Shown here piece after piece: positions 1 through 8,243 of a stretch of 64,000 nucleotides of DNA. Origin of the DNA: DASUXA01 sp036378155 (lineage in GTDB: Bacteria; Actinomycetota; Actinomycetes; Mycobacteriales; Micromonosporaceae); contig DASUXA010000057.1 in NCBI GenBank assembly GCA_036378155.1, positions 90,975 through 154,974 on the forward strand, read 5' to 3'. The first letter of the stretch is position 1; each line of letters starts with the position of its first letter. Under the pieces are notes generated by a model, which saw nothing but the letters and a program-made list of their open reading frames with translations, did no database searches and had not been told where the DNA came from. Position numbers and translations under genes: made by a program.

Positions 1-61
1 TCGCCGATTTGAAATAAGCTAGCGGCGCGATCCGGGCACGACGACAGTGGAGACGGAATCC

Positions 62-430
62 ATGGCTGACGGCAGCACCCATGTGGACGTCCATTCATTG
101 GAGGACTTCCATCGAACCCTCGCCGCGCGGCTTGACGAGGTGGAGCAGGTAGCGAAGACACTCGCCCTCCTCAGGGGTCGTAAGCCCGCGTTGGGCGCGT
201 TCGAGGACGCCAGGACCTGCGCGGACCACTACGAGCAGCTGTACCACCAGTACGCGCACCGGGTGGAGCAGCTGCGCAGCGCCGTCGTCGCGGCTCAGCA
301 CGCGACCGCGACGATCATCCACAACTACCGCCGCACCGAGGACCGTAACCACGCCAACGCCACGGACATCGCGTCGCAGTTGACCGGGGTCGCGACAGCG
401 CTGAAGGAGGAGCCGGCCAATGCCGGGTAA
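62..430 (+). CDS. WXG100-like type VII secretion-associated small helical protein
   Basis: This 122-residue, mostly helical, Ala/Arg/Glu-rich protein has no signal peptide or membrane segment. It begins a tightly packed run of genes that look like type VII (ESX) secretion substrates and helpers. Its size, predicted helical hairpin and position before a larger WXG-type protein resemble EsxA/EsxB-like partners, although no clean WXG motif is visible between the helices, so membership of the family is inferred. I chose the ATG at 62 because GGAG lies about nine bases upstream; an in-frame GTG at 47 would add five residues and lacks a ribosome binding site. It overlaps the next gene by 11 bases. 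Role inferred: small secreted partner or chaperone of the downstream protein. Confidence 0.6.
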   Translation: MADGSTHVDVHSLEDFHRTLAARLDEVEQVAKTLALLRGRKPALGAFEDARTCADHYEQLYHQYAHRVEQLRSAVVAAQHATATIIHNYRRTEDRNHANATDIASQLTGVATALKEEPANAG

Positions 431-1682
431 CTACTACCACCGCTATGCCGGGCTGAGCCATCAGCAGCTGTACAACGAGTTGATGGCTGGAAAGGACAAG
501 CAGATCGACGGCATCGCCGCCGAATGGCGGGCGATGCAGCGCACCCTGGACGGCCTCGCCTCGTCGCTGAACCGGTCGCTGGACCAGCTCGCCGACGTGT
601 GGAGCAGTTCGTCGGGCACCGAATACCGCAACCGGCTGAGCACGATCGCGGGCTACTCGGCGAAGCTGAGCGACGAGTTCGATCTGGTCAGCGAGGGTCT
701 GACGACGATGGCGTCGCAGCTGCGCCAGGCACAGTCCAAGGCGGAGAGTCCGGCCGAGACCGACGACCACGACAAGATGGTGCGCGACGCCGCCGCCGGA
801 GCCGCGATCGGGTCCGTGGCCGGTCCGGTCGGCACGGTGGTGGGTGGCGCGGTGGGTGCCCTGTTCGGCCACCACCAGGACGAGGTGGAGAAGGAGAAGG
901 CCCGCCAGCGCATGATCCAGGTCGTCGCCACGCTGGCCTCGGACTACGAGTCGAGCTCCTTCACCAGCTGGCCGAGCGAGCCCACGCCGCCCCCGCAGGG
1001 GCTGCCCGGCGGCTCCTCCGGCGGGTCGGCGAACCCGGCGGGGGGACCGGCGGTGGGCGCACCCGGTGCCGCGCCGGGAACGGGCACCAACACCGGTCGG
1101 ACGAACCACACCATCGCCGGCCCCGGTCACGTCGGCGCGCCCCCGTCAGGTGGCGTCTCGGACCCGACGCATCAGCCGGTGACGACGACGCCCGGCACGG
1201 CGCTGCTCGGCGCGGGCGGCATCCTGATCGGCGCTGCCGCGGTGGACGCGGCCGCCATCGGGGCGGTTCGCGACCGGACGAACGTGCGTGGCGTCGGCAC
1301 CGCCGAGGGCGAGTTCGGATCGCGAAACCTGGTGACGGAAGCGGCGGGTGGCGCGACCGCACCGACCGGGCCTGGTCTGCGCAGCGGTGTGATCGGCGGC
1401 GACCGCAACGGTCGGGGACTGGCCGGGCGTCAGGGACGAGGGCTGGTCGAGGAGGAGGAGCGCGGCGGCGCGAACGGCAGGGGCTCGGGCGCGAACGGCC
1501 GTGGTCGCCCCGGCGAGAAGGCCGTGTCGAGGACGGGTCGCGGTGGTTCGGGTCGCGCCGGCGAGCATGAGGAAGAGACCGACGAGCGGCTGACCTGGCT
1601 CACCGAGGACGACATGGTGTGGGGCGGCGACGAGCGGGTGTCTCCACCGGTACTCGGCACGACGGCGGCGCCAGAGTCGTGA
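420..1682 (+). CDS. WXG100/PPE-like type VII secretion substrate with Gly/Arg-rich tail
   Basis: A 420-residue protein. Residues 1-110 form a helical WXG-type domain, with a WSSSSG turn near residue 62. Residues 120-150 are a Gly/Ala-rich stretch resembling glycine-zipper membrane-associating segments. Residues 175-385 are low-complexity Pro/Gly/Ala/Arg. The last 35 residues carry a WLTEDD...W...PPVLG signature, which resembles C-terminal motifs I recall on many actinobacterial type VII substrates. The start ATG has a strong AAGGAGG ribosome binding site and overlaps the previous stop, suggesting translational coupling. Probably exported or surface-associated through an ESX-like machine; no ATPase or membrane component of such a machine lies in this window, so they must be elsewhere. 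Confidence 0.65.
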   Translation: MPGNYYHRYAGLSHQQLYNELMAGKDKQIDGIAAEWRAMQRTLDGLASSLNRSLDQLADVWSSSSGTEYRNRLSTIAGYSAKLSDEFDLVSEGLTTMASQLRQAQSKAESPAETDDHDKMVRDAAAGAAIGSVAGPVGTVVGGAVGALFGHHQDEVEKEKARQRMIQVVATLASDYESSSFTSWPSEPTPPPQGLPGGSSGGSANPAGGPAVGAPGAAPGTGTNTGRTNHTIAGPGHVGAPPSGGVSDPTHQPVTTTPGTALLGAGGILIGAAAVDAAAIGAVRDRTNVRGVGTAEGEFGSRNLVTEAAGGATAPTGPGLRSGVIGGDRNGRGLAGRQGRGLVEEEERGGANGRGSGANGRGRPGEKAVSRTGRGGSGRAGEHEEETDERLTWLTEDDMVWGGDERVSPPVLGTTAAPES

Positions 1683-1817
1683 CACGGTGACGGGGCACCG
1701 GGTGCTCCGTCACCATCGGACAGTCACCGGATCGGATCGCGACGCTCAGGCACTGCCGGGACGCCTCCTTGCTCCGTACCCTGAACGTCCCGTACGGCTT
1801 GGGGAGGGGAGGCGTGC

Positions 1818-2165
1818 GTGGGACTTTCGGTGTACGGCGATCCGGACGCGTTGGACCGGTTGGCGGACCGGATCCGGGCACTCGCGACAGAGGTCCGGGA
1901 CCTGGCCGCCGACCACGTCCGGGTGGGTGAGGCCGCGCACTGGGTGTCGACCGCCGCCGACGCGTACCGGGAACGGTTGCGCCAGGACGCGGCGAACGCG
2001 GGACGGGCGGCGGACGAACTCGAGCGCGCCGCCGCCCTGCTGCGCGCCCACGCCCAGACCGTACGCGACGCGGTCGGGCGGATCGTCCGGGCGGAACAGG
2101 AAACCGTGGGTTGGCTCAAGCGCCACGCCGGCGACCTGATCGACAAGGTCGAGGGGGCGATCTGA
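1818..2165 (+). CDS. WXG100-like type VII secretion target
   Basis: A 115-residue helical protein of the ESX-target type: two Ala/Arg/Glu-rich helices separated by a turn near residues 38-45 (AAHWVSTAADAY), where Trp followed by a small-residue turn matches the WXG-like position, followed by a second amphipathic helix containing ELERAAALLRAHA. No signal peptide. The GTG start is preceded by GGGGAGGGGAGG at 1801-1812. The next gene starts on the base after this stop codon, so the two are co-translated. Function as a secreted dimerising partner is inferred from family likeness. Confidence 0.65.
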   Translation: MGLSVYGDPDALDRLADRIRALATEVRDLAADHVRVGEAAHWVSTAADAYRERLRQDAANAGRAADELERAAALLRAHAQTVRDAVGRIVRAEQETVGWLKRHAGDLIDKVEGAI

Positions 2166-3035
2166 GTGGGCGTGGTGCGGGAGGCTCCCGCCGCGCACGG
2201 GGTCCCGGCCGCGCACCGGCTGACCCTGTCCGCCGCCGAACTCGCCGTGCTGGTCGGACTCGGTGACGTGCGGCTGCCGCCCGGCTTCGCCGCCGATACC
2301 GCGCTCGACGAGGATCAGCGCTGGGACGCGACCGCGACGTTGGCGCGGCGGGGCGTCCTGCGCCGCGCCGACGACGTGGCGGACTGGACGCCGGTACCGT
2401 CCGTCGCGGCGAACCTCGACGTCCTCGTGCGTCCACAGGTGACGATCGAGGTGGCGGTCTCGGTCGGCGACCGGGGTGCGCGGGCTATGTACGCGGTCCG
2501 GGGTGAGCTGGGCGCGAGCCTGTTCGCCCTCGCCGACGCGGCCGCCGAGTTGTCGATGTTTCCCGCGGTTTCGCTGGGACGGGAACTGATCCGGGCGCTG
2601 CCGCCCGACGATCAGCTCGCGGCCGGACATCAGCGGATCAACCGGGTCCTCGGTACCGACGTCGCCGCGCAGCCGGCGGCGAGGTCCGGGCGGCTGCCGC
2701 TGGCGGCGCTGTCGTCGTACCGGGGCGCGGGGCAGCACGACGGTGTCGCCGATCCGGCGCTGTCGGGGTTGGACGCGGCGCGGCGCGAGCTGGTGGACAG
2801 GTTGTACCGGGACACGATCGGGGCGATGCGCGCGCTGGTGACCGGCGCGACCGCCGACGGGGTGGCGTTGGGCCAGGTCATCTGGCTGGCGACGGTGTCC
2901 GGCTGGGTAGGGCTGAGCCCGGAGCCCGGTCCGGCAGGCGCGCCCGACGTCGTCCTGCGGTCGGTCGAGCGGACCGAGATCGGAGCATGGGTCGCGCCGT
3001 ACGTGGCGCGCATTCTCGAAGGGGCGGGTCGATGA
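2166..3035 (+). CDS. EspG-like ESX secretion-associated protein
   Basis: A 289-residue soluble protein beginning with a winged-helix-like segment (LTLSAAELAVLVGLG at about 20-34, then LARRGVLRR), the arrangement seen in actinobacterial proteins annotated as EspG, the cytosolic chaperones of PE/PPE-type ESX substrates. The central part has the alternating strands expected of that fold. It lies directly behind a WXG-like target gene and overlaps the following hydrolase by four bases (ATGA), so it is part of the same operon. Assignment rests on N-terminal resemblance and context; other regulatory or adaptor roles remain possible. Confidence 0.5.
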   Translation: MGVVREAPAAHGVPAAHRLTLSAAELAVLVGLGDVRLPPGFAADTALDEDQRWDATATLARRGVLRRADDVADWTPVPSVAANLDVLVRPQVTIEVAVSVGDRGARAMYAVRGELGASLFALADAAAELSMFPAVSLGRELIRALPPDDQLAAGHQRINRVLGTDVAAQPAARSGRLPLAALSSYRGAGQHDGVADPALSGLDAARRELVDRLYRDTIGAMRALVTGATADGVALGQVIWLATVSGWVGLSPEPGPAGAPDVVLRSVERTEIGAWVAPYVARILEGAGR

Positions 3036-4405
3036 GTGACCCGGAACTGCATGTCAGCGGCGGCGCGGGCGGCATCGAGGCGCACTACGAGGACATCGAG
3101 GTACTCGCCCGGCACAGCGGGGAGTTCGCCGAGCGGCTCGCCGCGATCGACGCCGAGTGCCACGCCGCGCTCGTCGACCCGAACGTCCTCGCGTCGGCGG
3201 TACTCGACCCGAAGGGCGTCGCCCGGTTCGAGGGCGCCATGTTCGCCGCGCTCGACGGGCACGCCGGGCTCACCGCGTTGTCGGTGGGACTGGCGGAGCG
3301 CTCGGTCGCGCTGCGCGCCGTGGTGACCGCGTACCGCGCGGTGGACGACGCTGAGCGGCGCGCCATCGAGGGACTGCGCTGGACCGTGGGATATCTGTTC
3401 AGCAGCAGCCTGCCGGGCAGCGCCGGGGTCCTGGCGGCGTTGGGTGCGCCGATCGCGCTGTACACCCTGGCCGGAGGCGAGATCGACTGGCAGCGGTTGA
3501 TCACCGACCACCCCGGCATCGTCGACGATGTCGTCGGCGCCGGTCCCGGGCTGATCAGCGGTCTGCCGCTGATGCCGCTGGTGTGGGACGTGCCGTCCGC
3601 CGCGCACCTGCTGGGCCTGCTGTACCCGGACGGCAGACCGCATGTGGACGACCGGGGTGTGGACACCTCCGACCCGACGATGACGGTACCGCCGGGCGGC
3701 TTCGCCGACCTGCTCGGCGGGCTGGACTATCGCAACGGTCAGTCGGACGCCGGCAAGCCGGACCAGATCGACGTACGGGTGATCACCCACCCGGACGGCA
3801 CCCGGGCGTACGTGGTCGACATTCCCGGTACGAAGGAGTGGGACGCGCCGGGGAAGTTCAGCCCGTACCTCAACGACCTCGGTACCAACGTGCACGTGCT
3901 GGGCGGCGACGTGACCGCGCGCGAGCAGGCGATCGCCGACGCCCTGCGCCGGGCGGGCGCGAGCCCGACCGACCCGGTGATGCTGGTCGGACACAGCCAG
4001 GGCGGCATGGTCGCGGCGCAGGCCGCGCACGACACCGCCACCGGCGCCTTCAACTACCACGTGACCCATGTGGTGACCGCCGGGTCGCCGATCGGTACCA
4101 CCGAGATCCCGTCGAACGTCCAAGTGCTGTCGCTGGAGAACCAGCACGACATCGTTCCTCACCTGGACGGGGCGGACGATCCGGACCGACCCAACCGGAC
4201 CACGGTCACGTTCGACACGCAGCGCGGCACGATCGGCGACAACCACAGCACCCATCTGGCGTACCTGCCGGCGGCTCACGCGCTCGATCACAGCAGCGAC
4301 CCTTCGGTGGTCGCGTACCGTAACAGCGCCTCGACGTTCCTGCCCGGCAGCGGCCGCGGCAGCACCGTCGAGGCGCACGTGTACGACCTGACGCGGGTCA
4401 GATGA
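3032..4405 (+). CDS. alpha/beta hydrolase of the type VII secretion-associated operon
   Basis: A 457-residue protein. Residues 1-110 are helical and WXG-like (ALLIHYED-type start, SGEFAERLAAI), followed by a linker and, from about residue 240, an alpha/beta-hydrolase fold. The nucleophile elbow is GHSQGG near residue 321; plausible acid and base of the triad are the Asp of QHDIVP (about residue 372) and the His of NHSTHLAYL (about residue 406). No signal peptide is present, so it may be exported by the linked ESX-type route. The ATG at 3032 overlaps the previous stop; the longer in-frame start at 2987 lies inside the upstream gene. Likely lipase or esterase; substrate unknown. Confidence 0.7.
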   Translation: MSDPELHVSGGAGGIEAHYEDIEVLARHSGEFAERLAAIDAECHAALVDPNVLASAVLDPKGVARFEGAMFAALDGHAGLTALSVGLAERSVALRAVVTAYRAVDDAERRAIEGLRWTVGYLFSSSLPGSAGVLAALGAPIALYTLAGGEIDWQRLITDHPGIVDDVVGAGPGLISGLPLMPLVWDVPSAAHLLGLLYPDGRPHVDDRGVDTSDPTMTVPPGGFADLLGGLDYRNGQSDAGKPDQIDVRVITHPDGTRAYVVDIPGTKEWDAPGKFSPYLNDLGTNVHVLGGDVTAREQAIADALRRAGASPTDPVMLVGHSQGGMVAAQAAHDTATGAFNYHVTHVVTAGSPIGTTEIPSNVQVLSLENQHDIVPHLDGADDPDRPNRTTVTFDTQRGTIGDNHSTHLAYLPAAHALDHSSDPSVVAYRNSASTFLPGSGRGSTVEAHVYDLTRVR

Positions 4406-4424
4406 GTGCGAAAGCCGAGGACGA

Positions 4425-4898
4425 GTGAGCACACCGAACACGGGTAGGGCAGGCTGGGCCCGTGCGGCGGCCGTGCTGGTCGTCGCCGTGCTGGTCGTCG
4501 TCCTCGACAGCGGCTGCGGGATTCTCGGCGGTACCAGCCACCCGAGTCGGACCGGACATTCGAGTCAGAAGGACATGGACGCCATCGCCGACGAGATCCA
4601 GGCGACGCTCGCCGAGCGTCCCGACGTGGTACGCGCCCGGGTCGTGTACCAGAACAACCTGAACGCGTCGGCGCAGGCGGACGTCAACGTCACGGTCACG
4701 GCGGGCGCCGCCTTCGACCCGGTCGTCGACGAGGCGGTCAAGCTGCTGTGGCAGAGCCGGTTGAGTCCGCTGCACTCGATCCGGGTCGGCGTGGTCGACG
4801 CCGGCGACACCCAGCGCGGCACGGTCCGGTACGTCGATACCCAGGTCAAGGACAAGGCTGACCTGGAGAGCAGGTACGGCCCCCGCCCGGTGCGCTAG
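4425..4898 (+). CDS. small membrane-anchored hypothetical protein
   Basis: A 157-residue protein with a strongly hydrophobic segment at residues 13-27 ending in LDSGC, an imperfect lipobox because Asp stands where Leu/Val is usual. It is therefore either a lipoprotein or a signal-anchored protein. The exported part (residues 45-150) mixes helices and strands and contains RVGVVDAGD. It starts 19 bases after the hydrolase gene and closes the secretion-associated operon, followed by a hairpin. No family recognised; an accessory cell-envelope role is the natural guess. Confidence 0.55.
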   Translation: MSTPNTGRAGWARAAAVLVVAVLVVVLDSGCGILGGTSHPSRTGHSSQKDMDAIADEIQATLAERPDVVRARVVYQNNLNASAQADVNVTVTAGAAFDPVVDEAVKLLWQSRLSPLHSIRVGVVDAGDTQRGTVRYVDTQVKDKADLESRYGPRPVR

Positions 4899-4955
4899 CC
4901 CGCGCCCGGTCCGTCGCCAGCCGCGGGAGTTGACGCGGCGCGTCGGCGCGCGTGT

Positions 4956-4996
4956 CGCGCCCGAAGGGCCCCAGCGACGGAAGCCCTTCGGGCGCG
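4956..4996. terminator. hairpin between convergent genes
   Basis: Perfect 13-bp inverted repeat, CGCGCCCGAAGGG at 4956-4968 and its complement at 4984-4996, with a 15-base loop. It lies between convergent genes and has no T-tract, as is common in GC-rich actinomycetes. It could serve both directions. Confidence 0.7.
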
Positions 4997-5015
4997 GTGA
5001 GTGGGCGGTCGGGCG

Positions 5016-5729
5016 TCAGCCGGCCTTGGGGAAGTACGGGACGCTCCAGCCGCGGTAGCCGCTCATGTAGTTGTAGGCGGTGACGCCGACCGCCCCGCCG
5101 ACCGAGGTACCGATGATCTTGCCTTCGCCGAGGCTCACGGTGATGTGCCCGGTACCGGACGAGTTGTGGTACCAGACCAGGGCGCCGCGCGGCGGGATAC
5201 CGCTGGTGTGCATGTACCCGTTGTTGACCATCCAGTCGCCGGCTTCTTCAGCCGTGTTGAATCCGGCGTACGACCAGCCGTACGCCTGAGCCTGGAACTT
5301 CAGGCACCAGCCCTCCCAGCTGGTGCTGCCGAGCCGCTGGAACTCCCAGTCGATCGCGCCGTTCATGCTCCGGGGGTTCGCCCGCGGCGGGTTGGCGGAG
5401 TACGTGCAGGCGTGGGTCACGTAACCGTCGGAGCCGGTGTACACGTAGGCGTCGGAGACGAAGCCGCCGTTGCCGATCATGTCCCAGGTCGTGCTGGTGC
5501 CGTAGGTGCCGGTGACCGAGCTGCCGCTGGTCTGGCAGAGGATGTTGACGCTCGCGCCGTCGGCGACGCTGGTCCACGCGGTCCATCCGGTGCTGGGCCC
5601 GGACCGGACGTTGAGTGCGGTGCCGGACGTGTTGACGGTGCCGCTCGCCGCGTTGGCGACGCCGGCCGACCCCAGAAGTACGAAAGCCACCGCTGATGCT
5701 GTGACCGCGGTCCAGCGGAACGACCGCAT
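5016..5729 (-). CDS. secreted SH3-domain protein with CHAP/NlpC-like amidase domain
   Basis: A 237-residue exported protein. A Sec signal peptide (Arg near the N terminus, hydrophobic core, ANAA cleavage motif) is followed by an SH3b-like domain (TALNVRSGPSTGW, about residues 35-90). A C-terminal papain-like domain has a probable nucleophile in WCLKF and a histidine in GHITVSLG, preceded by PPRGALVWY, a pattern typical of CHAP or NlpC/P60 peptidoglycan hydrolases. I prefer the ATG at 5729 because GAGG stands about nine bases upstream; the ATG at 5747 would add six residues. Probable cell-wall amidase or endopeptidase; the precise bond cut is not determinable. Confidence 0.7.
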   Translation of the reverse strand: MRSFRWTAVTASAVAFVLLGSAGVANAASGTVNTSGTALNVRSGPSTGWTAWTSVADGASVNILCQTSGSSVTGTYGTSTTWDMIGNGGFVSDAYVYTGSDGYVTHACTYSANPPRANPRSMNGAIDWEFQRLGSTSWEGWCLKFQAQAYGWSYAGFNTAEEAGDWMVNNGYMHTSGIPPRGALVWYHNSSGTGHITVSLGEGKIIGTSVGGAVGVTAYNYMSGYRGWSVPYFPKAG

Positions 5730-5747
5730 ACCAAGAAACCTCAGCAT

Positions 5748-6043
5748 GGTCGATATTTAAGGGCTTCGAAGAACTTCTGACAATGACTGGTCCGGCTCCC
5801 GGAATCTCGCGCGGACTCCGCAGTTGACCTGCCAGGGAGTCCTGCGCACGCGCACACTGGGAATGTCGTCAGCGTCGTGGTCTGCGAATATTCGCGCACA
5901 GGGGTACGCCGGGCAACAACTGAAGGAAACCGCACGATGCGCTTTCCTTCGCGAATCACTCAATTGCCGGCATCTACGGACGCAATACCGTCGTCGGCGC
6001 CCGGCAGGCTCGCGGCGCATCGATCCCGGAGGAGATGGACCGC
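5748..6043 (+). promoter_or_regulatory. divergent intergenic region with two palindromes
   Basis: Between the secreted amidase-like gene (minus) and the SBP56 gene (plus). It holds a perfect 12-bp palindrome GCGAATATTCGC at 5884-5895 and an inverted repeat GAAGGAAA (5922-5929) / TTTCCTTC (5943-5950) that extends inward by CGC/GCG after one mismatch. Either could be an operator or leader hairpin for the downstream oxidase gene. No coding sequence seen. Confidence 0.4.
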
Positions 6044-7441
6044 ATGACAGACCCGACCTTTTACCGGACCCCTCTCGAAGCCATGGCCGCTCCGAGGGAA
6101 TCACTCGCCTACGTCGCGGCTTTCGACCCCGCGGGCCGGCAGAAGGACGCGATCGCCGTCCTCGACTGCGACGTGGCGTCGGCGACGTACGGCGAGGTCG
6201 TCGGCTGGACCGAACTGCCGACCGCCGGCAACGAACTGCACCACTTCGGGTGGAACGCCTGCTCCAGCTCGCTGTGCCACGAAGGGCATGCCGGTCACAT
6301 CGAACGCAGGTACCTCTTGGTCCCCGGCATCCGCTCCTCCAACACCTACATTCTCGACACCAAGCCCGACCCACGGGCACCGGCGGTCGTCCGTACCATC
6401 GACGCCGGCGAGCTGGGCGGCAAGGCCGGATATTCCCGACCGCACACCCTGCACTGTGGACCGAGCGGCATCTTCATGTCCGCGCTCGGCGGCGCCAACG
6501 GCGACGACGGGCCGGGTGGCGTGGCGGTGCTCGACCACGAGACGTTCGACGTCGTCGGGCCGTGGGAGCTGGACCGAGGAGACCAGTTCCTCGCGTACGA
6601 CGTCTGGTGGCACCTCAACCACGACACGGTGATCACCTCGGAGTGGGGCACGCCGTCGATGTACGAGAACGGTCTGAACCCGGAGCAACTGCTCGGCCGC
6701 CGGTACGGTCACCACCTGAACTTCTGGAGCATGTCCGAACGCCGCCTCCGGCAGCGCATCGACCTCGGCGACGAGCATCAGATGGTGCTCGAGCTGCGCC
6801 CGGCTCACGACCCGTCGAAGGTGTACGGGTTCGCCGGGGTCGTCATCAGCGTCGAGGACCTGTCCGCATCGGTGTGGCTCTGGCGCAAGGACGGTGAGCG
6901 GTTCACCGCGGAGAAGGTCATCACGATTCCGGCGGAACCCGCGGACCCGGCTGTGCTGCCTCCCGCGCTCCAGCCGTTCGGGGCGGTACCGCCGCTGATC
7001 ACCGACATCGACCTGTCCGTGGACGACAGGTGGCTCTACGTCTCCTGCTGGGGCACGGGCGAACTCAAGCAGTACGACGTCAGCGACCCCGCCCACCCGC
7101 GCGAGACGGCGTCCGTGCGGCTCGGCGGGATCGTGCGCCGGCAGGCGCATCCGGCGGCGCCCGACCTGAGCCTGTCCGGTGGAGCTCAGATGATCGAGAT
7201 CAGTCGGGACGGCAGGCGGGTGTACCTCACCAACTCGCTGTACTCGACCTGGGACGACATGTTCTACCCGGACGGCGTCGGCGCCTGGTTCGCCAAGCTG
7301 GACGCCGACGTCGAGCGCGGCGGCCTGACGGTGGACCGACGGTTCCTGCGGCACGGAGACGACTTCCGGGGGCTGCGCGTCCACCAGACGCGACTTCAGG
7401 GCGGCGACGCGTCCAGCGACTCGTACTGCTTCACCAGCTGA
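6044..7441 (+). CDS. SBP56 family selenium-binding protein / methanethiol oxidase
   Basis: A 465-residue beta-propeller protein of the SBP1/SBP56 family, whose bacterial members oxidise methanethiol to formaldehyde, hydrogen sulfide and peroxide with a copper cofactor. Family landmarks are present: ELHHFGWNACSSSLC near residue 65, with the CSS...C thiol motif and His pair, YSRPHTLHCGP, DVWWHLNHDTVITSEWG, GHHLNFWSM, and a C-terminal LRVHQTRLQGGDASSD segment. Length matches the family. The ATG at 6044 is nine bases behind GGAGGAG; the ATG at 6035 sits on top of that site. A DUF2182 membrane protein follows. Methanethiol as substrate is family-level inference. Confidence 0.85.
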   Translation: MTDPTFYRTPLEAMAAPRESLAYVAAFDPAGRQKDAIAVLDCDVASATYGEVVGWTELPTAGNELHHFGWNACSSSLCHEGHAGHIERRYLLVPGIRSSNTYILDTKPDPRAPAVVRTIDAGELGGKAGYSRPHTLHCGPSGIFMSALGGANGDDGPGGVAVLDHETFDVVGPWELDRGDQFLAYDVWWHLNHDTVITSEWGTPSMYENGLNPEQLLGRRYGHHLNFWSMSERRLRQRIDLGDEHQMVLELRPAHDPSKVYGFAGVVISVEDLSASVWLWRKDGERFTAEKVITIPAEPADPAVLPPALQPFGAVPPLITDIDLSVDDRWLYVSCWGTGELKQYDVSDPAHPRETASVRLGGIVRRQAHPAAPDLSLSGGAQMIEISRDGRRVYLTNSLYSTWDDMFYPDGVGAWFAKLDADVERGGLTVDRRFLRHGDDFRGLRVHQTRLQGGDASSDSYCFTS

Positions 7442-7488
7442 GCCGGCGTCACGAGCTGAGCCGGCGCACCGTGCGCACCACGTCGACC

Positions 7489-8157
7489 ATGACCTACGGC
7501 GCGGCGGCGGTTCTGGTGACCACCGGGATCGCCGTCGCGGCCTGGGCTGCGGTCGTGGTGCTGCACACGACCGGCCACCACCACCTGGCTACCCATCAGG
7601 AGGTCTTCGAGTCCCCGAACCCGTCCGGGGAACTGGCGGCGTTCTTCGCCGCCTGGCTGCTCATGGTCGCGGCGATGATGCTGCCCACGGTCCTGCCCGT
7701 GGTGCGGTCCCTCCCGACCGGGGCGGTGCGGTTCCTCGTCGGGTACGTCGCGGCATGGACCGGGTTCGGCGTCGTGGCGCTCGCCGGCGACACGGCGGTG
7801 CACCGACTCGTCGATTCCTGGGCGTGGCTGGGCGACCATCCGCAACTGGTCGCCGCCGGGGTGCTCCTCGCCGCGGGGATCTATCAGCTGTCCCCGCTCA
7901 AACGCCACCATCTCGACAATGTCCGCCGCGCCGGCGCCGGTCGACGCTACACGGCGTCGTGCCTCGCCTGCTGCGGCGGACTCATGCTGGTGATGTTCGC
8001 GGTCGGCGTCGGAAGCCTCGGGTGGATGGTGGTGCTGACCGCCGCGATGATCACCGAGAAGGTCCTGCCCGCCGGGTACCGGCTCGCACGGGTGCTCGGC
8101 GCGGCGCTCGTCGGCGCCGCCGTGCTGACCGTGCTGTCTCCCGGTACCGTCGCCTGA
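7489..8157 (+). CDS. DUF2182 predicted metal-binding integral membrane protein
   Basis: A 222-residue polytopic membrane protein with about six hydrophobic segments. The signature AAWLLMVAAMMLPT near residue 60 and the Cys-rich YTASCLACCGGLMLVM segment near residue 160 are typical of the DUF2182 family, thought to bind metal. An in-frame GTG at 7471 is an alternative start. It lies 47 bases behind the SBP56 gene in the same direction. Since characterised methanethiol oxidases use copper and often sit beside copper-handling genes, a role in supplying or sensing copper is possible but unproven. Confidence 0.7.
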   Translation: MTYGAAAVLVTTGIAVAAWAAVVVLHTTGHHHLATHQEVFESPNPSGELAAFFAAWLLMVAAMMLPTVLPVVRSLPTGAVRFLVGYVAAWTGFGVVALAGDTAVHRLVDSWAWLGDHPQLVAAGVLLAAGIYQLSPLKRHHLDNVRRAGAGRRYTASCLACCGGLMLVMFAVGVGSLGWMVVLTAAMITEKVLPAGYRLARVLGAALVGAAVLTVLSPGTVA

Positions 8158-8243
8158 CGCCGCGCGCCTGCTCGGCACCGTGGGGGCACTGGGCGCCCCG
8201 CCCGTGCCGCATAGTGTCGGGGGCGTCGGGTAGGAATCCCCGC

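Noticed and set aside
1687..2139. Alternative plus-strand gene overlapping the small WXG-like gene
   Set aside because: Arg/Thr/Pro-rich shadow of the better supported frame at 1818.
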